A program made the position numbers and the translations under genes. From Chitinophaga dinghuensis (GTDB taxonomy: Bacteria > Bacteroidota > Bacteroidia > Chitinophagales > Chitinophagaceae), in contig NZ_QLMA01000001.1 in NCBI RefSeq assembly GCF_003259435.1, positions 930,001-994,000 on the forward strand: a stretch of DNA of 64,000 nt. Direction: 5' to 3'. How positions within the stretch are numbered: the stretch's first letter is position 1; each line of letters starts with the position of its first letter. The notes beneath the pieces were generated by a model. That model did not search any database and had not been told where the DNA came from. It was given only the letters and a program-made list of their open reading frames with translations. Positions 1-10,793 of the stretch are shown here, one piece after another.

Positions 1-1
1 A

Positions 2-1201
2 TTAATGCGGACATTCGACTATGAGGCGCAATTATATGCCAGTAAAAGAGAATTGGGGAAAGCAATTGCATGTGAGAAGATATATTTTAATTATATAAAG
101 ACACATGATCGTCTGCAACCATATGTTTTTAATAACCTCGCTACCAGTTTTGTACGCAATAATCAATCTGATTCTGCTATTTACTATTATAAAGCCTGTA
201 TCGACTGGGCTGCTGCCAATAAGAAACCTGTCAACCTTTTCAGTATTTATGAAGGATTAGTGGAGTCGTATCGGAAAAAAGGAGATTATAAGAGCGCCCT
301 CCAGGCATTCCAGACTTCTTTCGAAATATACGCGAGGAATAATGATTCCATTGAAGCCGGTAAGATTGAAGAACTCCATACCCGCTACCAGACAGAGAAA
401 AAAGACCAGGCGATAGCGGCGCTGAAAACAACCAATGCATTAAGTGAGAAAGTCATCTCCCAACAACGTTGGATATTTATCGTCATCTCCACCTTATTGA
501 TTGTAGGCGCATTTTTCATTTATACTATCTACCGGCAACGCCTACTCCGGGAGAAGAATGAAAAACTCCAGATAGATAACAAGCGCTTGTTGCTGGAGCA
601 AAAGACCCGGCAGCAGCAACTGAATCCACATTTTATTTACAATGCCGTAGCTAATTTGCAGGGCCTGATTAGCAGCGACAGAAAGCAGGAGGCCAACGCT
701 TACCTGGTTTCATTTTCCCGGTTGATGCGCAATATACTGGAACTGAACCGGCAAGATTTTATCTTACTGGAAGAAGAAATTAACTCGCTGGAAAATTATA
801 TCCGCTTGCAGCAAATGCGCTTCACCGGAATGTTTGATTACGCGATAAATGCAGATGGATTAGATAAAGAAGAGATCCTGATACCGCCCATGCTGATCCA
901 GCCATTTGTGGAAAACGCCATAGAGCATGGATTTAAAACGATCGACTATAAGGGGCTCCTGCAAATCACTTTCCGGGAACAAGGGAAGCAATTGGTGATC
1001 ACCATTGATGATAACGGGGTAGGAGATAAGATGCAAACAAATCAGAACAAGGAAAAGAAATCATTATCGCAGATAATTGTACAGGAACGACTGGATTTAC
1101 TCTTTAATAAAGAACAAAAGCTGGCATATTTTTCGTGTAGCCCCAAGCAACATGAAAATGGTTTTACTGTAATGGTAGCCATCCCCTTGATAACAGCATA
1201 A
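2..1201 (+). CDS. LytS-family sensor histidine kinase with TPR-like region (5' end missing)
   Basis: The reading frame is open to the left edge, so the N-terminus lies outside the window and the ATG at 5 is probably internal. The first 130 residues from that ATG are helical TPR-like repeats, followed by one membrane segment (about 156-176), a short coiled coil and a His_kinase domain of the LytS/YehU type. The phosphoacceptor is H209 in LNPHFIYN. The ATP-binding part has PFVENAIEHGFK and a DDNGVG box. In this family the kinase phosphorylates a LytTR response regulator, and one follows 12 bp downstream. The target genes are not evident. The adjacent peptide cluster is a possibility from position only. 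Confidence 0.93.
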   Translation, partial: LMRTFDYEAQLYASKRELGKAIACEKIYFNYIKTHDRLQPYVFNNLATSFVRNNQSDSAIYYYKACIDWAAANKKPVNLFSIYEGLVESYRKKGDYKSALQAFQTSFEIYARNNDSIEAGKIEELHTRYQTEKKDQAIAALKTTNALSEKVISQQRWIFIVISTLLIVGAFFIYTIYRQRLLREKNEKLQIDNKRLLLEQKTRQQQLNPHFIYNAVANLQGLISSDRKQEANAYLVSFSRLMRNILELNRQDFILLEEEINSLENYIRLQQMRFTGMFDYAINADGLDKEEILIPPMLIQPFVENAIEHGFKTIDYKGLLQITFREQGKQLVITIDDNGVGDKMQTNQNKEKKSLSQIIVQERLDLLFNKEQKLAYFSCSPKQHENGFTVMVAIPLITA

Positions 1202-1213
1202 ATACTGGAACAG

Positions 1214-1951
1214 ATGACAGTGTACATTCTTGAAGACGAAACGAATATCCAGAAACACATAATTGCCTTGGTGGCGCAAATACCGTATTTACAGTTAATA
1301 GGGTATGCTGCGGATATCGTCAAAGCAGAGAAGGAGATTCCCCAACTGAAGCCGGACCTCATTTTGTCAGACATACAATTGAAAGACGATACCTGTTTTA
1401 ACCTTTTTAACCGGATTGATATATCTGCCATGCAGGTACTTTTTATTACTGCCTATGACCAGTATGCCATTCAGGCCCTCAATCTCGGTGCATGTGGGTA
1501 TTTGCTGAAACCGCTGGATACGGAGCTATTCAACGAAACCATTGATCGTTGTTTCCGAAAAACAGAGCAGCATAAGTTTAATCAGTACCAATTGGAGATC
1601 GCGGCTACGCATTACCGGGGAAATGCCCGTCCGAGGAGGATTGCTTTGAAAAGTGCCGCGTTTACACAGGTTATTAATATAGAGGATATTGTGTATTGCA
1701 GCAGTGACAAAGGGTATACCACCTTTTGGTTGAAAGATGGTACGTCCATTCTCGTTTCCAAAGTATTAAAAGAATATGAATCTGTTTTACCACCCGATAC
1801 TTTCCTGCGTTGCCATCAGTCTTTCCTCGTCAATGGACATTTTGTAAATAAATTCTTTAAAGACGGCTACCTGGAAATGACAACAGGCGCGCAAATACCG
1901 GTGTCGGAGCGGAAAAAAGATTCGGTAGCCAGTTTCCTGGAGCGCATGTAA
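1214..1951 (+). CDS. LytTR-family response regulator
   Basis: A 245-residue two-domain regulator. The receiver domain spans about 1-120, with acidic residues near E7/D8, phosphoacceptor D53 in LILSDIQ, and K98 in LLKPLD. The LytTR DNA-binding domain spans about 140-245, with the typical RCHQSFLVN stretch. It follows the kinase gene by 12 bp and is almost certainly co-transcribed with it. LytTR regulators usually bind paired direct repeats upstream of their targets. I found no such pair that I could assign with confidence before the precursor genes downstream. Confidence 0.95.
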   Translation: MTVYILEDETNIQKHIIALVAQIPYLQLIGYAADIVKAEKEIPQLKPDLILSDIQLKDDTCFNLFNRIDISAMQVLFITAYDQYAIQALNLGACGYLLKPLDTELFNETIDRCFRKTEQHKFNQYQLEIAATHYRGNARPRRIALKSAAFTQVINIEDIVYCSSDKGYTTFWLKDGTSILVSKVLKEYESVLPPDTFLRCHQSFLVNGHFVNKFFKDGYLEMTTGAQIPVSERKKDSVASFLERM

Positions 1952-2167
1952 ATGGCGAATATTTCCCCTTTTTCTACAAATAATGACTGATTGCCTGCAA
2001 ATATTAATCCACCCCTCAGCCAATAGCTTTCCTGTATTAATTTTAGGTCAGAAAGGGATAAGCCCTGTAATTAACCATATACGAGTGACCTATTGAAATG
2101 CATAAGGAGACATAATGCACCCCAAGGTCAGCCTAGATATATGTAGCATGTTCTAAATTAAACATAT

Positions 2168-2347
2168 ATGAAAAAGCTGGAAAAATTAAATGAAAAGAAA
2201 GTGGAAAGCCTGGAGACCATCAAAGGTGGTTTAATGGCACTGCAACCTGAATTTTCCCTGGAAGATGGTCAGGAAAAAACCACTTACAATGAGGCTTCCT
2301 GGAACGGAAAACATTGGGTAACTGATACCAGACCGGATGCAAAGTAA
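2168..2347 (+). CDS. Graspetide-type precursor peptide 1 (GG leader, grasp-with-spasm cluster)
   Basis: A 59-residue peptide. The lysine/glutamate-rich leader begins MKKLEKLNEKK and ends in a double glycine (G20-G21). The predicted core is 38 residues and starts LMALQPEFSLED. It is rich in Thr/Ser and Asp/Glu (TTYNEAS, VTDTRPDAK), the residue types joined by omega-ester or amide bonds in graspetides. It is paralogous to the next gene: the leader and first part of the core match while the C-terminal half is different. An ATP-grasp ligase and a C39 exporter follow on the same strand. The precursor role is inferred from motif and context, and the actual cross-links cannot be read from sequence. 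Confidence 0.85.
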   Translation: MKKLEKLNEKKVESLETIKGGLMALQPEFSLEDGQEKTTYNEASWNGKHWVTDTRPDAK

Positions 2348-2383
2348 TCACTGATTTGTTAACTAATTAGAATTAAGTAAACC

Positions 2384-2572
2384 ATGAAAAAATTCCAAAA
2401 ATTAAACGAGAAGAAAATTGCATCCCTGGAAACCGTTAAAGGTGGATTAATGGCGCTGCAACCAGAATTTTCTATGGAAGATTCCGGCGAATCAACAGGA
2501 ACAACCACCCACACTCCTTCACAAGTGGGCGATCAGTTCTTCTGCGATCACAAAACAGACACTAAAAAATAG
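2384..2572 (+). CDS. Graspetide-type precursor peptide 2 (GG leader, grasp-with-spasm cluster)
   Basis: A 62-residue paralogue of the precursor 36 bp upstream. The leader begins MKKFQKLNEKK and ends in G20-G21, where the C39 peptidase of the cluster would cut. The 41-residue core begins LMALQPEFSMED, nearly identical to precursor 1, then diverges into a Thr/Ser cluster (ESTGTTTHTPS) and an acidic tail with one cysteine (QFFCDHKTDTKK). Hydroxyl residues followed by acidic residues fit ester-linked macrocycles made by ATP-grasp ligases. A terminator follows at 2630. Confidence 0.87.
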   Translation: MKKFQKLNEKKIASLETVKGGLMALQPEFSMEDSGESTGTTTHTPSQVGDQFFCDHKTDTKK

Positions 2573-2629
2573 CGTCGGCAGTCAGTTCACCTGTTAAGTT
2601 AACCTTCAACTGGTACTGAACAAATAACT

Positions 2630-2665
2630 AGAGGCTGTCCTGCGATGAGGGCAGTCTCTTTTGTT
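2630..2665 (+). terminator. Intrinsic terminator between precursors and maturation genes
   Basis: A 12-bp stem pairs 2630-2641 with 2648-2659, including two G-T wobbles, around a 6-nt loop (GCGATG), followed by TTTTGTT. It lies 58 bp after precursor 2 and 81 bp before the ATP-grasp gene on the same strand. A leaky terminator here would give more precursor mRNA than enzyme mRNA, an arrangement common in peptide clusters. Confidence 0.72.
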
Positions 2666-2745
2666 AACTACCTTAATAGTTACGATCATCCATTGTTGAC
2701 CCATCTATAAGGATGCATCTGATGGGCAACAAAATAGCATTATTG

Positions 2746-3720
2746 ATGAGCCGGAAAATTTTGATCTTAAGCCAGGCATACCTGGAAACCACCACGGACG
2801 CCGTATGCCAGTGGCTGGATTATTACCAGGTTCCTTTTCTCCGGTTAAACGGAGAGGATTTATTTCAATGGGAAAGCCTGGATGCCATTCCCCAAAATGA
2901 AGACATCGCTGCTGTATGGTACAGAAGGAAGGTATTTCAGTTTCCTTCAAAATACAGCCTTAAAAAAGAGCATACGCCCACCAACTATACCTTAAAGCGA
3001 TTTTTGATAGATGAGTTTAACGGGTTGCATAGCTTGTTATTTCACACGATTGACCGGCAGAAATGGCTGAATGATCCAGTCATAGAGGATAACCTCAACA
3101 AACTGCATGTATTGATGTTGGCCAAAGAATACGGCCTGCAAATTCCGTTTACGGAAGTAGTTACCCGGAAAACATCGGTGGTGGCACTTTTAGAGCAACA
3201 TCCGGAGTTGATTGTAAAACCGCTGGGAGAATGTATCATGGTGGAAGATGAAAACGATACAAAGTTCAAGATGCTGACGGTAGTAGTAAACGCGTCTAAC
3301 CTACATCGGATGCCAGATCAGTTTTTTCCTTCTATGGTACAGGAGAAAGTAGAGAAGAAGTATGAAGTAAGGGCTTTCTACCTGGATGGCGCTTTTTACA
3401 GTATGGCTATCTTCTCCCAAAATAATCAGAAAACAAAAGATGACTTCCGGAATTACGATCAGGAAAGACCTAACAGAACAGTGCCTTACCAACTGCCGGC
3501 AGATGTGGAAGGTAAACTTCGGAAAGTCATGCAGGAGCTGCATTTCGGAACGGGGTCCATTGATTTGATGGTAGACAGACACGGGGCTTACTATTTTTTA
3601 GAAGTAAATCCGGCAGGCCAGTTTGGGATGGTGTCTTTCCCCTGCAACTATTACCTGGAGAAGAAAATGGCACAAGTATTAAGCAAGGCATACCTGTATG
3701 AAAAAGAAATTCACCAGTAA
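2746..3720 (+). CDS. gwsG: ATP-grasp peptide maturase, grasp-with-spasm system
   Basis: An ATP-grasp ligase of the MvdD/graspetide class that would activate Asp/Glu side chains of the precursor with ATP and couple them to Thr/Ser or Lys. The start at 2746 (MSRKILILSQ) matches the usual family N-terminus. In-frame ATGs at 2713 and 2722 would add only 11 or 8 residues. The N-terminal domain has a YYQVPFLRLNGEDLF stretch, the middle ATP lid has LIVKPLGE, and the C-terminal metal-binding motif is FLEVNPAGQFG after SIDLM. Its end overlaps the next small ORF by 23 bp, so the two are translationally coupled. The family name and symbol come from memory of the grasp-with-spasm families. Confidence 0.92.
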   Translation: MSRKILILSQAYLETTTDAVCQWLDYYQVPFLRLNGEDLFQWESLDAIPQNEDIAAVWYRRKVFQFPSKYSLKKEHTPTNYTLKRFLIDEFNGLHSLLFHTIDRQKWLNDPVIEDNLNKLHVLMLAKEYGLQIPFTEVVTRKTSVVALLEQHPELIVKPLGECIMVEDENDTKFKMLTVVVNASNLHRMPDQFFPSMVQEKVEKKYEVRAFYLDGAFYSMAIFSQNNQKTKDDFRNYDQERPNRTVPYQLPADVEGKLRKVMQELHFGTGSIDLMVDRHGAYYFLEVNPAGQFGMVSFPCNYYLEKKMAQVLSKAYLYEKEIHQ

Positions 3721-3877
3721 ACTGAAAGAAAAGGAGCTGTTGCCTCTCACATTATACTACCTGGAAGAGGCGGCTCCATCCAATGGCAGCCATGTGATCA
3801 AGATGGAAAAAGCGAGGAAGATCAATGCATCCGCATATGAACTACTCAACTTTTACAAGGCTATTTCAAAATTTTAA
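3698..3877 (+). CDS. Small basic protein inside the grasp-with-spasm operon, function unknown
   Basis: A 59-residue ORF whose ATG lies 23 bp inside the 3' end of the ATP-grasp gene and whose TAA overlaps the next gene's ATG (TAATG). It fills the otherwise empty 156 bp between the two maturation genes. It starts MKKKFTSKLKEKE, is rich in Lys and predicted helical (YELLNFYKAISKF at the end), and has no GG site, signal peptide or cysteine. Coupling on both sides argues that it is translated. I do not recognise the family. It might be an accessory or partner protein of the ligase or the SPASM protein. Confidence 0.7.
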   Translation: MKKKFTSKLKEKELLPLTLYYLEEAAPSNGSHVIKMEKARKINASAYELLNFYKAISKF

Positions 3878-4950
3878 TGATGGAATTTTTAAATATATAT
3901 GCAAACTGTCAGTTGGTACACGGCGCAAACATGTCGTTGCTCTGCGATTTGCAACTGCATAAATTTTATCATATTCCCAATGATACTTTTGAAGTTTTAC
4001 AGTATTTGAAACAACATTCCATCCAGGATTGTATCGCGCATTTTGGGGAAGATAATCAGGAAGCGATAGATAGCTATATCCATTTTGTAGTAAAGAAAGA
4101 AATGGGATTTATAGATGATCGCTTGTTGGAACAGTTGATTCCTATTGACTTTCAGTGGGATCGATTTACGCCTGTTACCAATGTAATCCTGGAATACAAC
4201 GAACGATTAAATTATGCCAACAAATTCGTAGGTGATTTATTTGATTTGAATGTGCAGGCACTTGAAATCAGATGTTATCATACTGTACAATTGGATCATC
4301 TCCTTCCGCTAGTGGAAATGTTCAATGATAAAACATTGAGAGTAATTAAGCTGATACTGCCCTATGATGGCAGTATCAGTCTTAATGATTTGGAGACGGT
4401 AGTGAAAAAGAATCCCCGTGTGAAGTCGATATGGATACATGATGCTCCGGAACATAAGGTGGAAAAGATTTTCAATGATACGGTGGCTGTTGTTTCCCTC
4501 GCAAGGCCCATTAATGCTTGTACGGCATGTGGTGAAATCAGCAGCAGTTACTTTCAGTCGAATATGGAGTTGTTCTCTGAAAGTCAGCATTACAATACTT
4601 GTCTGAATCGTAAATTATCGATCGACTATAATGGTTACATCCGGAATTGTCCTTCCATGGAGCAGCATTTCGGACATATGGAGGAGGTGGAATTGTCGGC
4701 AGTGTTGAAGGATCCGTTATTAAAAGAATATTGGGGAATCCGGAAAGATGATATTGATACCTGCAGAGATTGTGAATTCAGGCATGTATGCACAGATTGC
4801 AGGGCTTACCTGGAAGAACCGGAGAATAGGTATTCCAAACCATTGAAATGTGGATATAGCCCTTATACAAACGAATGGGATGTATGGTCAGAGAATCCCC
4901 TGAAACAAGCGGCGATGGATCATTATGGTCTGAGATCATTGGTGAAATAG
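3877..4950 (+). CDS. gwsS: SPASM-domain peptide maturase lacking radical-SAM cysteines, grasp-with-spasm system
   Basis: A 357-residue protein with a clear C-terminal SPASM domain: C242-x10-G-x4-C258, then C296-x2-C299-x5-C305-x2-C308 and C325, with an extra CxxC at 215/218. The middle (about 98-210) looks like a radical-SAM barrel, but where CxxxCxxC should follow TNVILEYNER the positions are L111, N115 and V118. It therefore cannot bind the SAM-cleaving cluster in the usual way. Residues about 10-85 resemble a PqqD-like leader-recognition domain (inference). Its ATG overlaps the preceding stop. A plausible role is leader binding or scaffolding for the ATP-grasp enzyme. Confidence 0.9.
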   Translation: MMEFLNIYANCQLVHGANMSLLCDLQLHKFYHIPNDTFEVLQYLKQHSIQDCIAHFGEDNQEAIDSYIHFVVKKEMGFIDDRLLEQLIPIDFQWDRFTPVTNVILEYNERLNYANKFVGDLFDLNVQALEIRCYHTVQLDHLLPLVEMFNDKTLRVIKLILPYDGSISLNDLETVVKKNPRVKSIWIHDAPEHKVEKIFNDTVAVVSLARPINACTACGEISSSYFQSNMELFSESQHYNTCLNRKLSIDYNGYIRNCPSMEQHFGHMEEVELSAVLKDPLLKEYWGIRKDDIDTCRDCEFRHVCTDCRAYLEEPENRYSKPLKCGYSPYTNEWDVWSENPLKQAAMDHYGLRSLVK

Positions 4951-4951
4951 T

Positions 4952-7159
4952 ATGCGTTTAAAATCATTCCCGAATTATAGGCAGCCAGATGGAAAGGACT
5001 GCGGTCCTACCTGTATAAAGATTATCAGTAAACATTATGGTAAACTGGTAGATATACAGACCGTCCGCGATCTTGCCGAAACCACCAGAGAGGGTAGTTC
5101 TCTACTGGGGCTTTCCAATGCGGCAGAAGCATTGGGTTTCAGGTCGCTGGCAGTAAAAATCGACTTTAATACCCTGGTGGAGGATGTGCCTTTACCCTGT
5201 ATTTGTCATTGGGGGAACCAGCATTTTGTGGTGGTGTATCACATTAAAGGGAAAGGCGACCATACAACCGTATACGTTTCTGATCCTGCGTTTGGACTCC
5301 TGAAATATAGTAAAAAGGAATTTGTTGCAAGTTGGATGGGAGCAGGAAAACAGGCAACAGATGAAGAAGGAATTGCTTTGGTGTTCGAGCCTACGCCCAC
5401 TTTTTATGAGAATGAATTCAATGAAAAACCTGATAGAAAGAGCTTCGCATTTCTATCGAAGTACGTGTTTAGATATAGAAACCTCATGCTCCAGCTGGCT
5501 ATCGGATTGCTGGCTGGCAGCATGTTGTCGCTGATTTTGCCCTTCCTGACCCAGAGCGTAGTAGATGTAGGCATACAGAATCATGATCTGAACTTCGTCT
5601 ACCTGGTATTATTGGCCCAGGTAATGTTGTTTGTTGGTAAAATGGCGATAGAAGTCATAAGAGGATGGATCTTATTACATCTTTCCACCCGCATCAATAT
5701 ATCTATCGTTTCTGATTTCTTTATTAAGCTCATGAAGCTGCCCATCAGCTTCTTCGATACAAGGATGACCGGCGATATCATGCAACGTATCAGCGATCAT
5801 CAGCGCATAGAACAACTGCTCACCAGTTCTTCATTGAGTACGCTCTTTTCACTGTTTAACCTCATCATTTTCAGTATAGTCCTGTTATGCTATGATTATC
5901 GTTTGTTCCTGATTTTCATATTGGGTGCGGGCCTGGCAGTTACCTGGATTTCTTTTTTCCTGAAAAAGCGCAGGGAACTGGATTACAAAAGATTCTCGCA
6001 GACCACCCAGGAGCAAAGTAAAGTAATAGAGCTCGTCAACGGTATGCAGGAAATAAAGATGCATAATGCGGAGAAGCAAAAGCGCTGGGGATGGGAGTTT
6101 ATGCAGGTAAGATTGTTTAAAATACAGATACGTTCTCTTTCTTTGGAACAGTGGCAATCGGTAGGAGGAAACTTTATCAACCAGATGAAAGATATCATGG
6201 TGAGTTTCCTCGCTGCCAAACTGGTGCTGGACGGAAAGTTGACCTTAGGAATGATGCTTTCTGTTCAGTATATCATCGGTCAACTAAACGGACCCTTGAT
6301 GCAACTGATAGAGTTTATCAGGCATACGCAGGATGCCAGAATTGCGATGGAACGATTAGGGGAGATACATGACAAGGAAGATGAAGAACCTCTCCAGGAA
6401 ACGCTGGTAAAGGATATTCCAGAACGTGATATCGAAATAAGTAATGTGTCTTTTCGTTATACTGGCGCCAGTAAACCCGTTTTTGAAAATCTCACGCTAA
6501 GTATTCCCTATCAGAAAACTACTGCGATTGTTGGGGCTAGCGGCAGTGGTAAAACTACTTTGCTGAAACTGCTCATGAAATTCTATGAGCCGGGAGAAGG
6601 AGAAATAAAAATAGGGAATGTACCCCTGAAGAATATTTCCCCTAGATACTGGCGGGAGCATTGTGGGGTGGTGATGCAGGAGGGTTATGTGTTTAATGAC
6701 TCCATTGCTGGAAATATTGCAGTAGGGGAAGATAGTATCGATAAGCAAAAACTACGCAGAGCAGTGGAAATTGCGAATATCAAAGATTTTATTGAAAGTC
6801 TGCCTTTAAGTTATAATACCGTAATCGGTAATGAAGGCATGGGAATCAGCGGTGGACAAAAACAACGGCTGTTCATCGCCAGGGCCGTATATAAATCGCC
6901 GGAATATATCCTCTTTGATGAGGCTACCAGCGCACTGGACGCCAATAATGAAAAAGTAATCATGCATAACCTGGAGCATTTCTTCAGGGGGAAAACGGCG
7001 ATTGTCATTGCACACCGATTATCTACTGTAAAACATGCAGATAAAATTATTGTACTGGACAAAGGAAAAGTGGTAGAAGAAGGAAGTCATGCAGAACTGG
7101 TGGAAAGAAAGAGAGAGTATTATCGGTTAGTAAAAAATCAATTGGAGCTTGGAAACTAA
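4952..7159 (+). CDS. Peptidase C39 / ABC transporter (PCAT) exporter
   Basis: A 735-residue bifunctional exporter starting 1 bp after gwsS. The N-terminal C39 cysteine peptidase (1-130) has C17 in KDCGPTC, H91 in NQHFVVV and D111 in SDPAFG, and would cut precursors after the double glycine. A six-helix membrane domain follows (about 165-450). The nucleotide-binding domain has Walker A GASGSGKTT, signature ISGGQKQR, Walker B YILFDEATSALD and the switch histidine in IAHRLS. All catalytic residues are present, so it should both trim and export the modified peptides across the inner membrane. Confidence 0.96.
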   Translation: MRLKSFPNYRQPDGKDCGPTCIKIISKHYGKLVDIQTVRDLAETTREGSSLLGLSNAAEALGFRSLAVKIDFNTLVEDVPLPCICHWGNQHFVVVYHIKGKGDHTTVYVSDPAFGLLKYSKKEFVASWMGAGKQATDEEGIALVFEPTPTFYENEFNEKPDRKSFAFLSKYVFRYRNLMLQLAIGLLAGSMLSLILPFLTQSVVDVGIQNHDLNFVYLVLLAQVMLFVGKMAIEVIRGWILLHLSTRINISIVSDFFIKLMKLPISFFDTRMTGDIMQRISDHQRIEQLLTSSSLSTLFSLFNLIIFSIVLLCYDYRLFLIFILGAGLAVTWISFFLKKRRELDYKRFSQTTQEQSKVIELVNGMQEIKMHNAEKQKRWGWEFMQVRLFKIQIRSLSLEQWQSVGGNFINQMKDIMVSFLAAKLVLDGKLTLGMMLSVQYIIGQLNGPLMQLIEFIRHTQDARIAMERLGEIHDKEDEEPLQETLVKDIPERDIEISNVSFRYTGASKPVFENLTLSIPYQKTTAIVGASGSGKTTLLKLLMKFYEPGEGEIKIGNVPLKNISPRYWREHCGVVMQEGYVFNDSIAGNIAVGEDSIDKQKLRRAVEIANIKDFIESLPLSYNTVIGNEGMGISGGQKQRLFIARAVYKSPEYILFDEATSALDANNEKVIMHNLEHFFRGKTAIVIAHRLSTVKHADKIIVLDKGKVVEEGSHAELVERKREYYRLVKNQLELGN

Positions 7160-8453
7160 AAAGGATATACTCGATACCGTAGAACTCCGTTCAGAAGGGG
7201 TACAGGACATTATGTCGCAACCTCCGCACTGGATGGTACGTTGGGGCAATACCGTTATACTCCTGTTGTTACTGTTGATCTTAATCATGAGCTACCTGAT
7301 TAAGTACCCCGTATTTATTCCGTCTACCGTAGTAATATCTTCCCAAAATCCGCCAGAGAAACTGGAAGTAAGGGTCAATTCCAAAGTGGAAGAGATCCTT
7401 GTTCAGGACCAGCAACAAGTATCCAAACAACAAATACTGATGGTGCTCCAGTCTACGGCCGATTTCAAGGATGTATTACGCCTGCGGGATATCATGGATA
7501 CCATCAGCGGTAATAACCTGGTACATTTTCCTATTCATGAAACGGCCGGTTTTAAACTGGGAGATATTCAGGCAGATTATAACGCCTTTGCGAAAGCTTT
7601 GACAGATGCGCAGCTGAATGAGCGGCTGCAGCCTTATTCGCCCGACTATATCGCCGCAGAACAGAGTCTTGCTACCTCCAGGAGCAGAATACAAACGCTG
7701 CTGCAGCAAAAGAAGCTGGAACTGGCGAAACTGGAACTTTCCCAGAAGGAGTTTGACCGGTACCAGCAACTGTTTGGAGAGAAGGTAGTATCGGCGGCTG
7801 AAATGGACCAGGCAAGAATGAAGTTGTTACAGGCACAGCAGAATGTAGAAAACCTGAATATATCTATCTCTCAGTTACAGGAAAGCATCAGCGGCATTAT
7901 GAAAATGCGCAGTGGCGCTACTATCAATGCGCAGAAAGATAATATCAACTTCAACGCGCAGGCGGGCCAGCTCTTTGAGCAACTGCGTAAATCCCTCTAT
8001 GCATGGGAACAGAACTACCTATTGTTAGCCTCCATTGACGGTACGGTGAGTTTTCAGCAGTTTATTGGGAAGAACCAGTTTGTGAAGCAAGGCGATGTCT
8101 TGTTCTCCATCATGCCGAAAGAAAGAGACCTGCTGATGGGACGATTGCAGGTGCCGTCCATTAATTCAGGAAAAGTGAAAACGGGACAGAAAGTACTCGT
8201 CAAGCTGGATAACTATCCATACCAGGAATTTGGGATGGTAGAAGGCAAGGTGCAGAATATGGCCAGTGCGCCGGATAAAGACGGGAACTATTATGTATAT
8301 ATCGTGTTACCGAAAGGGTTACAGACATCCTTCCACAAACAATTACCATTCGACCGGGAGCTGCGAGGCAATGCAGAAATAATTACGCAGGACCTGCGAT
8401 TAATAGAACGCGTGTTCTACCAGATGCGTAAATTATTGGGGTATCAGTATTAA
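7149..8453 (+). CDS. HlyD-family secretion adaptor of the peptide exporter
   Basis: A 434-residue periplasmic adaptor with a short cytoplasmic N-terminus, one membrane segment (about 32-52), lipoyl-like halves on either side of a coiled-coil hairpin (about 165-260), and a beta-barrel domain toward the C-terminus. It would link the C39 ABC exporter to an outer-membrane channel, which is not encoded here. The start is a TTG at 7149 that overlaps the exporter gene by 11 bp. The next in-frame ATG, at 7212, would cut off the N-terminal cytoplasmic stretch. It is the last gene of the cluster and is followed by a strong hairpin. Confidence 0.92.
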   Translation: METKKDILDTVELRSEGVQDIMSQPPHWMVRWGNTVILLLLLLILIMSYLIKYPVFIPSTVVISSQNPPEKLEVRVNSKVEEILVQDQQQVSKQQILMVLQSTADFKDVLRLRDIMDTISGNNLVHFPIHETAGFKLGDIQADYNAFAKALTDAQLNERLQPYSPDYIAAEQSLATSRSRIQTLLQQKKLELAKLELSQKEFDRYQQLFGEKVVSAAEMDQARMKLLQAQQNVENLNISISQLQESISGIMKMRSGATINAQKDNINFNAQAGQLFEQLRKSLYAWEQNYLLLASIDGTVSFQQFIGKNQFVKQGDVLFSIMPKERDLLMGRLQVPSINSGKVKTGQKVLVKLDNYPYQEFGMVEGKVQNMASAPDKDGNYYVYIVLPKGLQTSFHKQLPFDRELRGNAEIITQDLRLIERVFYQMRKLLGYQY

Positions 8454-8461
8454 ATAAAAAA

Positions 8462-8488
8462 GCCCCGGAAAGTGTGATTTTCCGGGGC
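8462..8488. terminator. Bidirectional hairpin terminator between convergent genes
   Basis: A perfect 10-bp stem, GCCCCGGAAA (8462-8471) with TTTCCGGGGC (8479-8488), has a 7-nt loop. It sits between the end of the adaptor gene and the end of the GH97 gene. The A-run at 8456-8461 gives a U-run on the minus strand, and the plus strand has TTTT at 8492-8495. Confidence 0.85.
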
Positions 8489-8507
8489 GGGTTTTCAAGA
8501 ATGGTTA

Positions 8508-10760
<2,253 letters not shown>

Positions 10761-10793
10761 CTAAAATCGGGCATCTACAAGCGAAAATAATAA

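Noticed and set aside
3877..4950. Active radical-SAM enzyme
   Set aside because: The SPASM cysteines suggested this at first, but the CxxxCxxC motif is absent at the expected position (L111, N115, V118).
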